The notes below the pieces were generated by a model. That model made no database searches and was not told the DNA's origin. It was given only the letters and a program-made list of their open reading frames with translations. Source: Microbacterium oxydans (GTDB lineage: Bacteria > Actinomycetota > Actinomycetes > Actinomycetales > Microbacteriaceae). Taken from it: a stretch of DNA of 64,000 nucleotides. The position numbers were made by a program, and so were the translations under genes. The stretch is taken from NCBI RefSeq assembly GCF_006540085.1, contig NZ_BJOG01000009.1, forward strand, positions 124,001 to 188,000. The letters run 5' to 3'. Of this stretch, positions 10,428 to 20,291 are shown piece after piece. Each line of letters starts with the position of its first letter. Position 1 is the stretch's first letter.

Positions 10428-11379
10428 TCAGCCGCGCATGGCGACACCGCGGCGCCAGTAGCCCATGAAGGCCACCTGGCTGCGGTCGATGCCGAGGTCC
10501 TTGACCAGGTGGCGACGCAGCGTGGTGACCACGCCGCTCTCCCCCGCGATCCAGAAGTAGCGTTCGGCCGGAGCGTCGGCCGTGGCGATGTCCTCGCCGA
10601 GACCGGAGTACTCCGGCGTCTCCCACAGCAGGTCCTCGCCGTCGATGTCCTTCACCCGGATCTCGTCCGCAGCGTCGGCGTCTCCGAGGTAGCCGAGCAC
10701 GGCGGGGATCAGTCGCAGCCCGTGCGGCTCGCCGGCATCACGGGGAAGCCAGTGCACCTCGACCCCTGAGGGCACGTCGATGCGCAGGATGTCGGCAGGC
10801 GAGGGCACCTCGATGAAGGCGACACCGCGCAGGTCGCGAGGCGCATCTTCCAGGATGCGGGCGATCGCCGGAGCAGCCGTCTCGTCGCCCGCGAGCACGA
10901 CCGATACCGCGGTACCGGGGGCGAACTCGGCCCCTCCGTGCGCGTCCACGTCCACGCCACGACGCGGACCGACCAGGTACAGCTCCTGCCCGACCGCGGC
11001 CTGGCTCGCCCACAGGGAGGCCGGCCCGGTCAGACCCGGCTCGAGGTGCAGCACGAAGTCGACGTCGACCTCGGTCCCGGTCTCGTCGTCGACCCGCAGC
11101 TCGCGCACGGAGTAGGTGCGCATGGACCCGCGCTCCTCCTCCGGCACGGCGAGGAAGGCCTGCCACCAGTTGTCCGACGTCCGGTCGAGGTCGGGCAGCA
11201 CCCCGGACGCGGGCGGGAAGACCAGCTTGATACGGCTGTCGAACACCTCGCCCGGTGTGCCGAACTCGCTCAACTCGTCTCCACCGAAGGTCACCCGCAC
11301 GAAGGAGGGCGAGATACGCGCGACGGCCCGCACCTCGGCGCGGGTGAGGATGTAGGTCGGGCGCTCGGTCGTGGTCGTC

Positions 11380-11390
<11 letters not shown>
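10428..11390 (-). CDS. Siderophore-interacting protein (ferric-siderophore reductase)
   Basis: The 320-residue protein belongs to the SIP/ViuB flavin reductase family, which releases iron from imported ferric siderophores using FAD and NAD(P)H. Visible marks are the FAD-binding motif RTYSVREL (about 92-99), a VVLAGDETAAPAI nucleotide-binding segment and the C-terminal VAFMGYWRRGVAMRG motif. I chose ATG 11390 because it overlaps the end of the ATPase gene by 11 bp; the frame upstream is only shadow. It is the last gene of the importer operon starting at 15364 and so should be iron-repressed. Confidence 0.93.
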
Positions 11391-12176
<786 letters not shown>

Positions 12177-12180
<4 letters not shown>

Positions 12181-13259
12181 AGCGAACCCCCGGAGCGGTT
12201 GGTGCGGATGAGGAGATAGATCAGGTACGGCGCACCGACGACGCCGGTGATGACTCCGACGGGGTAGCGGGTTCCGAAGGCGAACTGGCCGATGAGGTCG
12301 CCGGCGAGCACGAGCAGAGCCCCGACGAACGCCGACGGCAGGAGCAGGTTCGCGCCTGGACCCGTGATGCGCGCGGCGATGGGCCCCGCCATGAACGCGA
12401 CGAAGGCGATGGGCCCGGTGGCGGCCGTCGCGAATGCGAGCAGCGCGACCGCACCGAGGATCAGCAGCAGGCGGGTGGCGTTGACGCGGATGCCGAGTCC
12501 CGCCGCCGAATCGTCTCCCAGCTGGAGCGCTCCGAGTGCGCGGCCCTGCGACAGCATCAGCGGCACGATGATCAGCGCGGCGATCGCCATCGGCAGCACC
12601 CGCTCCCACGACGCGTTGTTGAGGCTTCCGGTGAGCCACTGCATCGCGGTCTGGATGTCCCAGTTCGCCGCGCGCGACAGCAGGTAGGAGATGACGCTCT
12701 GCAGCATCGCCGCGATGCCGATCCCGATCAGGATGAGTCGTGTGCCGGCGAAGCCGCCCTTGATCGAGAGGAGGTAGATCACGAAGGCCGTGACCACGGC
12801 ACCGACGAGCGCGAGCAGCGACACGACCGGCCCGTTGACGGAGAGCACGATGATGCCGAACACGGCTGCAGCTCCGGCGCCGTTGGAGATGCCGATGATG
12901 TCGGGCGAGGCGAGGGGGTTTCGCAGCATCGTCTGGAAGCAGACGCCCGCCATGCCGAAGGCGATGCCGGTGAGCACGGCGAGCACCGCGCGCGGCAGCC
13001 GCAGGTCGCCCACCGTGAACGACGCCCCCGGCACGGTCTCGCCGAGGATCACGCGGATCACCTCGTCCGGCGTGTAGAACGTGTTCCCCACCATGAGAGC
13101 GACCGCGAAGAGGGCGAGGACCAGGACGCCGAGCACGATCGTGGCGATCGCGTGACGACGGTGGCGCGAGCGTCGGCCCGCGACGATCCGCGTGATGCGG
13201 GCGGAGGCGGACTCCTCGCCGCGTTCGAGGGTGTGCTCGGTGTGCTCGGTCGTGCTCAC
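12177..13259 (-). CDS. FecCD-type siderophore permease, second subunit (FepG-like)
   Basis: The 360-residue membrane protein has about nine to ten helices and FecCD signatures such as FQTMLRNPLASPDIIGISNGAG (split near residues 108-130) and GPIAFVAFMAGPIAARITG near 266. Together with the FepD-like subunit it should form the heterodimeric channel for an iron-siderophore complex. The first 40 residues are charged and probably cytosolic. The start overlaps the preceding permease stop. Confidence 0.93.
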
Positions 13260-14305
13260 AGCTCACGCACCTTCTGCCGACGGACGATCCAGATGAAGAA
13301 CGGCGCTCCGATGATGGCGGTGATGATCCCGACCTGGATCTCCTCGGACGACGGGGCGATCACGCGGCCCACGATGTCGCTCGCCGTCAGCAGGGCGGCG
13401 CCGGCGATGGCCGAGAACGGAAGCAGCCAACGGTGGTCGGTCCCCACCAGCATGCGGCACACGTGCGGGATGATCAGCCCGACGAATCCGATGGGCCCGG
13501 CGATCGCGGTCGCGGCCCCGGCGAGGATCACGGCGCCGAGTGCCGAGATCATGCGGGTGCGGAACACGTTCTCGCCGAGACCCTTGGCCATCTCGTCGCC
13601 GAGGGCGAGGGAGTTCATGCCCCGCGAGCACAGGAAGCAGATGAGGGCGCCGACGGCGAGCACCGGCGCGGTCAGGGCGATGCGCGGCCACTCCGCTCCG
13701 CCGACGCCGCCGATCTGCCAGGACTGGAACGTCTGCAGCAGGTCGACGCGGGGCAGCATCACGGCGCTGATGAGCGAGGCGAAGGCGGCCGATGTCGCCG
13801 CCCCCGCGAGTGCGAGCTTGAGAGGTGTCGCTCCCCCGCGCCCGAGCGAGCCGACCGTGTAGACGAAGACGGCGGCGACGCCGGCGCCCAGGATCGCGAA
13901 GGCCATCTGCCCGTAGGGGTCGGCGAGTCCGAAGAAGGCGATGCCGCAGACGACCGCCAGGGAGGCGCCGTTCGAGACGCCGAGGATGCCGGGGTCGGCG
14001 ATCGGGTTCCGAGTGACCGCCTGCATGGTCGCTCCGGAGAGGGCGAGTGCAGCGCCGACGAGGAGGGCGAGCACGGTGCGCGGTATGCGCTTCACGATCG
14101 CGGCCTCGGCGATCGTGTCGGTGTGGCCCGTGAGCGCGGCGACGATGTCGTCGAACGAGACCGCGCGCACGCCGAAGGAGATCGACAGGACGCTGAGGAC
14201 GACGAGCACCACCAGCCCGACGAGGAGCCAGATGGTTCGCACCAGCACCGGGCGCCGCAGGTCTGCGGCGCCCGGTTCTGGTGCGATGACGGTTGCTGAG
14301 GTCAC
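13256..14305 (-). CDS. FecCD-type siderophore permease, first subunit (FepD-like)
   Basis: The 349-residue FecCD permease has the marker MQAVTRNPIADPGILGVSNG (about 93-112) and GPIGFVGLIIPHVCRMLVG near 267, the latter being the coupling-helix region that contacts the ATPase. It lies 33 nt after the binding-protein gene and overlaps the next permease by 4 nt. The membrane channel function is well supported; the exact siderophore cannot be read from sequence. Confidence 0.93.
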   Translation of the reverse strand: MTSATVIAPEPGAADLRRPVLVRTIWLLVGLVVLVVLSVLSISFGVRAVSFDDIVAALTGHTDTIAEAAIVKRIPRTVLALLVGAALALSGATMQAVTRNPIADPGILGVSNGASLAVVCGIAFFGLADPYGQMAFAILGAGVAAVFVYTVGSLGRGGATPLKLALAGAATSAAFASLISAVMLPRVDLLQTFQSWQIGGVGGAEWPRIALTAPVLAVGALICFLCSRGMNSLALGDEMAKGLGENVFRTRMISALGAVILAGAATAIAGPIGFVGLIIPHVCRMLVGTDHRWLLPFSAIAGAALLTASDIVGRVIAPSSEEIQVGIITAIIGAPFFIWIVRRQKVREL

Positions 14306-14338
14306 TGAGCATTCACTCCGCTGCTGCGGATGGAACGG

Positions 14339-15364
14339 CTACTTGGACAGCGGCGCGGCCAGGAGTGCGAGGTAGTCGCTGAGTCCCCACGGGATCGACA
14401 GCGGCGACGGGTTCGCGGAGGCCGCGATCGGGGTGGCGTCGGGAAGGACGGCGATGCGTCCCTCGGCGATGGCCGGGATCTTCGACAGCAGCGGGTCGGC
14501 CTGCAGCAGCGGGATGATCGACTCGTCGCCATACGTGATGAACAGGTCGACGTCGTCGAACTTCTGCGCCTCTTCCGCGCTGACGGTCAGGTAGAACTGG
14601 TCGCTGTCCTTGTTCTCCTCGACGATCGAGGGGAACGGCAGGCCGAGGTCGTGGAGGTAGCCGGGGCGGGTGTCGATCGCCGTGTAGTAGCCGATCTGGC
14701 TGAGATCGGTCGGGTCGATGTAGGAGAACAGGACCTTCTTGTCCTTGAGCACGCTGTTCGCTTCGAGGGCCTTCTGCGCGTCGGCGTCGAGCTGCTCGAT
14801 CAGGGCCTTACCCTCCTTCTCGAGGCCGAGGGCCTTGGAGTCCATCTCGATCATGTCGTCGACCGAGGTGCCCCAGGCGACCTTCGGGTAGGCGATGACC
14901 GGGGCGATCTTGGAGAGGGTGTCGTACTCCTCCTGCGTCAGACCGGAGTAGGCGGCGAGGATCACGTCGGGCTCGGTGTCGGCGACGGCCTCGTAGTCGA
15001 TACCGTCCGTCTCGTCGAACAGCACCGGCGTCTCGGCACCCAGCTCGTCGAGCTTCTCCTCGACCCAGGGCAGCACACCGTTGTCGTCGTCGTCGCCCCA
15101 GGCGGCCTTGCTCATGCCGACCGGAACGATACCCAGCGCCAGCGGCACCTCGTGGTTCGCCCAGGCCACGGTCGCGACGCGCTCGGGCTTCTCGGTGATC
15201 GTGGTCTCGCCGTAGACGTGCTCGACGGTGACGGGGAAGGCGTCGTCGGAGGCGGGGTTGCCGCCGGCGGTCGAGGTCGACTCCGGCGCGGAGGATGCGC
15301 AGGCGGATAGGCCGATGGCGAGCGCGGCGGCCGCGCCGATGGCGAGGATTCGAGAGGTGCGCAC
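14339..15364 (-). CDS. Iron-siderophore binding lipoprotein
   Basis: The 341-residue protein starts with a lipoprotein signal peptide and lipobox LSAC (Cys22), then a Ser/Thr/Gly linker, so it should be anchored outside the membrane. The rest is a class III periplasmic binding fold with the VTVEHVYGETTITEKPERVATVAW strand order of FepB/FhuD-like proteins and a WGLSDYLALL C-terminus. It captures a ferric siderophore for the downstream permeases. A DtxR/IdeR-type box lies 53-71 bp upstream of the ATG, so it should be repressed by iron. Confidence 0.94.
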   Translation of the reverse strand: MRTSRILAIGAAAALAIGLSACASSAPESTSTAGGNPASDDAFPVTVEHVYGETTITEKPERVATVAWANHEVPLALGIVPVGMSKAAWGDDDDNGVLPWVEEKLDELGAETPVLFDETDGIDYEAVADTEPDVILAAYSGLTQEEYDTLSKIAPVIAYPKVAWGTSVDDMIEMDSKALGLEKEGKALIEQLDADAQKALEANSVLKDKKVLFSYIDPTDLSQIGYYTAIDTRPGYLHDLGLPFPSIVEENKDSDQFYLTVSAEEAQKFDDVDLFITYGDESIIPLLQADPLLSKIPAIAEGRIAVLPDATPIAASANPSPLSIPWGLSDYLALLAAPLSK

Positions 15365-15416
15365 AGGCGTTCCTTCGGTTCGGGGTGAGGGGGCGGCACG
15401 GGTGATGCGCCCAGCC

Positions 15417-15435
15417 TTTGGTAAGCCTGGCCTAA
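15417..15435 (-). promoter_or_regulatory. DtxR/IdeR-type iron box
   Basis: Read on the minus strand, TTAGGCCAGGCTTACCAAA matches the DtxR/IdeR consensus TTAGGTTAGGCTAACCTAA at 15 of 19 positions by direct comparison. It lies in the promoter region of the siderophore importer operon. Just upstream, CTAACACGGAGGTTAG forms a further small inverted repeat that could be a weaker second site. Confidence 0.75.
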
Positions 15436-15476
15436 TCTAACACGGAGGTTAGGTGATCCTCACCCTGAGATTCCCC

Positions 15477-15537
15477 GTTCGAATCGCGCGAATGGAAGTG
15501 AACTGCCGCCGGATGGAACCATCCGCGCGATTCGAAC
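15477..15537. repeat. Intergenic palindromic repeat, copy A
   Basis: GTTCGAATCGCGCG (15477-15490) is perfectly complementary to CGCGCGATTCGAAC (15524-15537). Two further copies with the same arms lie at 26886-26945 and 53119-53177. This copy sits between the iron-importer promoter and the csp terminator. Confidence 0.8.
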
Positions 15538-15551
15538 GGCGGCAGCGCACG

Positions 15552-15588
15552 AAAAAACCGGCCGGACCCGTGAGGGTCCGACCGGTTT
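15552..15588 (-). terminator. Rho-independent terminator of csp
   Basis: On the minus strand an AAACCGG-T-CGGACCC arm pairs with GGGTCCG-G-CCGGTTT through a short loop and runs straight into TTTTTT. It lies 18 nt after the csp stop and is the clearest intrinsic terminator in the window. Confidence 0.9.
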
Positions 15589-15606
15589 CAGGAAGTCAGC
15601 GCGCGC

Positions 15607-15810
15607 TCAGAGAGCGCGGATGTTCGCCGCCTGCATGCCCTTGGGGCCACGCTCAGCGTCGAATTCGACCTTCTGGTTCTCGCGGAGCTCCTTGAAACCG
15701 GAGCCGGCGATAGCCGAGTAGTGGGCGAAAAGGTCGTCCGAGCCGTCATCGGGAGCGATGAAGCCGAAGCCCTTTTCCGCGTTGAACCATTTCACAGTGC
15801 CAGTGGCCAT
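15607..15810 (-). CDS. cspA: Cold-shock protein (CspA family)
   Basis: The 67-residue protein is a single cold-shock domain that binds single-stranded RNA/DNA and acts as an RNA chaperone. It has RNP1 KGFGFI (residues 13-18) and RNP2 DLFAHYSAI (about 26-34), and the common C-terminus [10 protein letters not shown]. An AGAAAGTAG ribosome site precedes the ATG. Its own promoter probably lies in the 74-nt gap to the regulator gene upstream. The strong terminator at 15552-15588 makes it monocistronic. Confidence 0.96.
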   Translation of the reverse strand: MATGTVKWFNAEKGFGFIAPDDGSDDLFAHYSAIAGSGFKELRENQKVEFDAERGPKGMQAANIRAL

Positions 15811-15884
15811 GTGTTTCTACTTTCTGTTGACTTAGCCGTTTTCACGGCCTACGCCGAACCGGAACATCCGAGACGCGCGCACTG

Positions 15885-18767
15885 TCACGCTACCACGGCA
15901 GGCTCCGCCGCAGTGCGGGGCTGGTCATTCTTCTTCAGGAGAGCTGCTTCGGTGCGTGTGCTCACGCCGAGCTTGCGCAGCACGGCGGACACATGCACGC
16001 TCACGGTCTTCACGCTGATGAACAGGCGCTCACCGATCTGGCGGTTGCTCAGGCCTTCGGCGATGAGCTCGAGCACCTGCCGCTCCCTCGCGGTGAGCGG
16101 GTCGGTGCTCGACGCTGACACCGCGTCTCCCCTCAACCCCGCGTCTGTGGCGAACCGGGAGACGGCGGACTGGAGCTGAGCGTTGCCGAGAGACTCCGCG
16201 AGGGCTTCAGCCTCGGCGAGCACAGCGCCCGCAGCGATCCGGTCTCCTTCGCGGACCAGCACGCGTGCCTGCTCCAGACGGAGGACGGCGCGGAAGATCA
16301 CCGGCACGTCCTCCCCCTCCGCGCACCGCAGCGCCTCGGCGAGAGCGTCAGGGTGCGGGTCGAGGAGGGCGTCGAGGATCGTCTCCCATGCGTCGTGCTG
16401 CAGCTGCGCCGGTTGGCTGGACCACGCGGCACGGATCGCGGTGGACGCCCCCGAGACGTCGACTCCTGCCGCCCGCAGCTCGGCGATGATCGCGCCTCCC
16501 TCCAGCAGCAGACGACGCTGGTGCAGCAGCGCCGGCTCATCGTTCTCCAGCATCTCGAGGATCGTATCGAGCGCCCCGCGGAGGTCTCCTCGACTCTCGG
16601 CGACGGCGACGATCATCATCACGCGGTCGTACCAGATCTGCCTTTCGGAGACGCCCGTCTCCTCGAACGCGGGAAGCCAGGCCCGCAGGAGCTCTGCGGC
16701 CTCCGCCGACCGCCCGCGCCACGCCAGCACCCGCACGCGCGTCATGCTCATGTACATGCGGAACACGCGCAGAGTCCCCTGCACGAAGTCCCGCGACAGC
16801 ATCTCCTCGACCCGGTCGATCTCGCCGAGCTCGAGCAGGGGGACGACCATGTTCTGCGCCATGATCGACCCCGAGGTGCGTTCGACCCTGAGTTCGCGAG
16901 CGCGCCGCAGCCCCTCCTCTGCGACCTCGACGGCCTCTCGGTAGCGCCCCAACAGCGTGAGCAGGTCGGAGTAGTTCACCCGATAGCGCATCTCGGCGTT
17001 GGAACCCGTCGCGAGCTCACGCGCACGCTCGTACTCGCGCACGCCTTCGTCGATGCGACCCAGGTGCGCCAGCGAACCTCCGCGCACGTTCGCGGCGATC
17101 GACAGCTGATCCGTGGATTCGGCTCCGGCCGCCCCGCGCTCGGCTTCGTCAGCGAGCCGGATCGCCTCCTCACGATCGCCCGCGATCATCCGGCGGCTCG
17201 CCAGCTGGTTGAGCAGTTCCGCCCGGAACACCTCATCGCCGATCCGCTCGTCGGCGATCGCGAGAGCCTGCTGCAGCAGCGGGATGGCTCCGAGGCGCCC
17301 GAGGTTGACGAGATACAGCGCCTTGTTGCGGAGGAGGCGAGCGTGCAGCCGCGGATCGACCGTCTCCGGGTCGACTTCGGCGAGCGCGACGTTGGCCACG
17401 GCGAGCGCCCGTTCACCATCACCCGCATTGCGCAGGATGGAGCCGAGCACCAGCAGCAGCTCGAGACGCTCGATACGGGCCGCGTCTGCGGGGTCGGGCA
17501 CGAGCGGCCAGAGCTCCAGGGCCAGCTCGCCGAAACGGGCGGCACTCGCGAACGCGTACTGTCCCTTCGCGTGACGCATCGCGTCGGCGGCGGCGACCAG
17601 GGCCCTCCGATCGTCCTGCGCCAGCTGCCAGTGGTACGCGAGCGCGGCGGCATCGCTGGAATCGGACCCGGCGCACTGCGCTTCGAGCGCCTCGGCGTAT
17701 GCGCGGTGCAGTCGCGCCCGCTCGCCGGGGAGCAGGTCGTCATGCACGGCTTCGCGCAGCAGAGCGTGCCGGAAACGGTAGTCGTCGTCGCCGACAACGA
17801 GGATGCCGCTGCGGGTCGCCTCGCGGATCGCTTCGTCGAGCCGCTGCTCCGGCAGCTCGACCAGGCTCGTGATGAGCGGATGCGAGAGCGGGCGTTCCGC
17901 ACCGGAGACGACCTGCACGACGTGGCGCGCGTCGTCGCCGAGGCGATCGAAACGAGCCAGCAGCAGATCACGAAGGCCATCGGGGAGCGGGCCGTTCGAA
18001 CATCCGGCGATCTCCTCGATGAAGAAGGGCACGCCCTCGGCCCGCTCCTGCATGCGGTCGAGCGCACTCGCGGTGAGCGCACGGCCGGTGATCTGCTCGG
18101 CCAGCTCCCGCACGGCGGTCTCGTCGAGGCGGCCCAGAGTGAGGCGCTCGAGCAGCCGGGCTCTGGTGGCCTCGCCGATGAAGCGGCTCACGGCATCGCC
18201 ACGACGCACGTCGTCGGTGCGGCAGGTGAGAAGCAGCAGGATGCGGCCGCGGCTGAGGGCCCGCAGCAGGAAGGAGAGGATGGCGAGAGTGGACTCGTCC
18301 GCCCAGTGCAGGTCTTCGACCACGAGCACCTGAGGGGCACGTTCGGCAGCCGCTTCGATGAGTGAGGCGATGGCGTCGCGCAGACGCTCGGGGCTGGTGC
18401 GATCGCGGTCGGTCGGGGAATCGACGAGCTCGGGGAGCAGCATGCCGAGAGCCTCGACACCCACACCCACCGACTCTCGCACCCGGTCGACACCCATGCG
18501 CAGCACGATCGAGCGGAGGATTCCGGTGAGGGGACCGTACGGCGTGCGCGAAGCGCCGAGGTCGAGGCACCACCCCACGTGCACGTCGGCGGTCGGTGCG
18601 ATCTCGGTGGCGAACTCCCGCAGCAGCCGCGACTTGCCGATACCCGCCTCGCCCTCGACGAGCAAGGCTGCGGGGATGCCGTCGCGCACGCCCGCGAACG
18701 ATCGACGCACCTCTGCCAGCTCGGCCTCACGGCCGACCATCGCAGCGCTCGACGCGAAAGGGGGCAT
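15885..18767 (-). CDS. Large ATP-binding LuxR-type regulator (LAL/MalT-like)
   Basis: The 960-residue protein has the LAL architecture. An AAA/STAND ATPase begins with MVGREAEL and Walker A GEAGIGKS (about 39-46) and has a VLVVEDLHWADEST Walker B. A long helical TPR-like middle (about 380-850) follows. The C-terminal LuxR helix-turn-helix starts at LTARERQVLELIAEGLSNRQ and includes KTVSVHVSAVLRKLGV. Such proteins are ligand-responsive transcription activators. I chose ATG 18767 because the 34 residues upstream in frame are low-quality. Targets are unknown; the small gene upstream on the same strand may be cotranscribed. Confidence 0.93.
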   Translation of the reverse strand: MPPFASSAAMVGREAELAEVRRSFAGVRDGIPAALLVEGEAGIGKSRLLREFATEIAPTADVHVGWCLDLGASRTPYGPLTGILRSIVLRMGVDRVRESVGVGVEALGMLLPELVDSPTDRDRTSPERLRDAIASLIEAAAERAPQVLVVEDLHWADESTLAILSFLLRALSRGRILLLLTCRTDDVRRGDAVSRFIGEATRARLLERLTLGRLDETAVRELAEQITGRALTASALDRMQERAEGVPFFIEEIAGCSNGPLPDGLRDLLLARFDRLGDDARHVVQVVSGAERPLSHPLITSLVELPEQRLDEAIREATRSGILVVGDDDYRFRHALLREAVHDDLLPGERARLHRAYAEALEAQCAGSDSSDAAALAYHWQLAQDDRRALVAAADAMRHAKGQYAFASAARFGELALELWPLVPDPADAARIERLELLLVLGSILRNAGDGERALAVANVALAEVDPETVDPRLHARLLRNKALYLVNLGRLGAIPLLQQALAIADERIGDEVFRAELLNQLASRRMIAGDREEAIRLADEAERGAAGAESTDQLSIAANVRGGSLAHLGRIDEGVREYERARELATGSNAEMRYRVNYSDLLTLLGRYREAVEVAEEGLRRARELRVERTSGSIMAQNMVVPLLELGEIDRVEEMLSRDFVQGTLRVFRMYMSMTRVRVLAWRGRSAEAAELLRAWLPAFEETGVSERQIWYDRVMMIVAVAESRGDLRGALDTILEMLENDEPALLHQRRLLLEGGAIIAELRAAGVDVSGASTAIRAAWSSQPAQLQHDAWETILDALLDPHPDALAEALRCAEGEDVPVIFRAVLRLEQARVLVREGDRIAAGAVLAEAEALAESLGNAQLQSAVSRFATDAGLRGDAVSASSTDPLTARERQVLELIAEGLSNRQIGERLFISVKTVSVHVSAVLRKLGVSTRTEAALLKKNDQPRTAAEPAVVA

Positions 18768-18835
18768 GGACTCATCGTCCCACCCCCGACCGACATTCGG
18801 GTCCGTCGGATGTGCGCTGTGCGCGATGGTTCTGC

Positions 18836-19084
18836 TCACTGCGCGTGCGCCGCCGCTGCCGTGTCGCACGCGGCCGTGACCCGCGCCTTCCCCGGCGTCG
18901 TCGCTGCCGAGTCGCCCGCCGAGCGACCGAACGCGTGGCGAAGCATCCGCCGGATCGCTCCTTCCGGCCGCGGCACGATCTGGTCGGCGTGCTCGATCAG
19001 GGAGAGGCGCCTCGCAGCGGCGCGCTCCATCTGCTCCTGGTCATGCCTGGTGAGCTGCTGGTGGAGATAGGGGTGCTCGAACAT
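18836..19084 (-). CDS. Small conserved actinobacterial protein, function unknown
   Basis: The 82-residue protein starts MFEHPYLHQQLTRHDQEQME, has a basic helical middle (AAARRLSLIEHADQIVPRPE, then GAIRRMLRHAFG) and a low-complexity Ala/Thr tail. It looks soluble and mostly helical, with no known enzyme motif. A GAGGAG ribosome site lies 5 nt before the ATG, which supports expression. It is 68 nt upstream of the LAL regulator on the same strand and may form an operon with it. I do not recognise a function. Confidence 0.7.
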   Translation of the reverse strand: MFEHPYLHQQLTRHDQEQMERAAARRLSLIEHADQIVPRPEGAIRRMLRHAFGRSAGDSAATTPGKARVTAACDTAAAAHAQ

Positions 19085-19157
19085 GGGGTTCTCCTCGACG
19101 GTTCGCTGTATCCCTACACTCCGCTCTGAGGTACCCCCGGTACATCGGACAGATGCC

Positions 19158-20225
19158 CTATCTTTCGCCCGGCCCCGCGCCCGCCCGCATCAGCCGCAGA
19201 CGCCCGGATGGTCGAGACCTGGCCGGCACCAGGATCGCGAGCACACGCACGAGTGTCGCCATCCACAGCAGCCCGAGTCCGACGACGATCGCCTCGACCG
19301 CAGTGGTGGAGTACACGCCGAAGGGCACCCACAGGACCAGCGCGATCACGACCAGCAGACCCACACCGACCGAGGTGATCGACAGCGCGCGAGGATGTCC
19401 AGGGACCCTCGCGACCGTGGTGGCAGCGGCCGCGGCGAACAGCACGAGCGCGCCGAGAGCCGCGATGTCGTGCGGAACCGGCACGCGGTGCAGCGGCAGC
19501 AGCCCGACGGCGGCGAGCGCGATCCCGGACGCCGCCCACAGCGCCACGACGAGGGCGATGCGGGAGAGCACGGCGTCGCCGAGCATCCGGTGCAGGTCGC
19601 GGCCGATGTACGAGCCGACGGTCGCGACGAGCAGACCGGCGACCACGAGGGTGCCGTTGAACGCCCATCCGACGCCGAGCTGGGAGAAGTTCTGCTCCCA
19701 CCAACGCGGATCGGCGGCGGTGACCATCGCGAAAAGCGTGCCGATCACGAGGAAGCCGAACAGGAGCGCAGCGAGGGCGGACGTGCGCAGGTCGATGCCG
19801 GCCCCGAACGCGAAGCGCCCGCCGACCGCCGCGGCCACGCCGGTCAGGACCCCGCCACCGACCGCCGCGAGCTGCAAGCCCTGGAGACCGGCCGCCAGCA
19901 CCTCTGCCGCGAGCAGCACCCCCATCACGGTGACGGCCCCGAACGCGATGGTCAGGGCTCCGGTCGAGAGATCGGACACCACCGCCTGCCACCGCGGCAT
20001 CGAGGCGGTCTCGCCGCGGCGGTGCACCAGGGTGCTCGTGAGGAACGCCCCCGCTGCGATGCCCCCGGCGACCACCGCCGCCGGCATCGCGAGCGCACCT
20101 TCCCCCGTGAGCGGGCGCGCGTCACCGCCCAGCACGAGCATGCCCGCGACTGCACCGACCACGAAGCAGAGCGCGGTCGCCCAGATCGCCCTCGTCTCGC
20201 CGCGCAGCTTCGCGTCGTGCTCCAT
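19158..20225 (-). CDS. DUF998-like integral membrane protein
   Basis: The 355-residue protein has about ten hydrophobic helices in two similar halves with short loops, including WWEQNFSQLGVGWAFNGTLVVAG (split near residues 195-217) and a Leu/Arg-rich basic tail. This is the layout of DUF998 proteins, whose function is unknown. I chose ATG 20225; an in-frame TTG at 20237 would add four residues. The gene follows the hyu-type operon after a strong hairpin and is probably transcribed separately. Confidence 0.7.
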   Translation of the reverse strand: MEHDAKLRGETRAIWATALCFVVGAVAGMLVLGGDARPLTGEGALAMPAAVVAGGIAAGAFLTSTLVHRRGETASMPRWQAVVSDLSTGALTIAFGAVTVMGVLLAAEVLAAGLQGLQLAAVGGGVLTGVAAAVGGRFAFGAGIDLRTSALAALLFGFLVIGTLFAMVTAADPRWWEQNFSQLGVGWAFNGTLVVAGLLVATVGSYIGRDLHRMLGDAVLSRIALVVALWAASGIALAAVGLLPLHRVPVPHDIAALGALVLFAAAAATTVARVPGHPRALSITSVGVGLLVVIALVLWVPFGVYSTTAVEAIVVGLGLLWMATLVRVLAILVPARSRPSGRLRLMRAGAGPGER

Positions 20226-20242
20226 GCGCCCATGCAAGCACG

Positions 20243-20281
20243 CGCCTCGGACGGGCGGAACCCCACCCGTCCGAGGCGTGC
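20243..20281 (-). terminator. Hairpin after the hyuA-like gene
   Basis: CGCCTCGGACGGG (20243-20255) pairs perfectly with CCCGTCCGAGGCG (20266-20278) around a 10-nt loop, and a few bases beyond also pair past a 2-nt bulge. It begins 11 nt after the hyuA-like stop and ends just before the DUF998 start. No T-tract is present. Confidence 0.6.
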
Positions 20282-20291
20282 GGCGGGGACG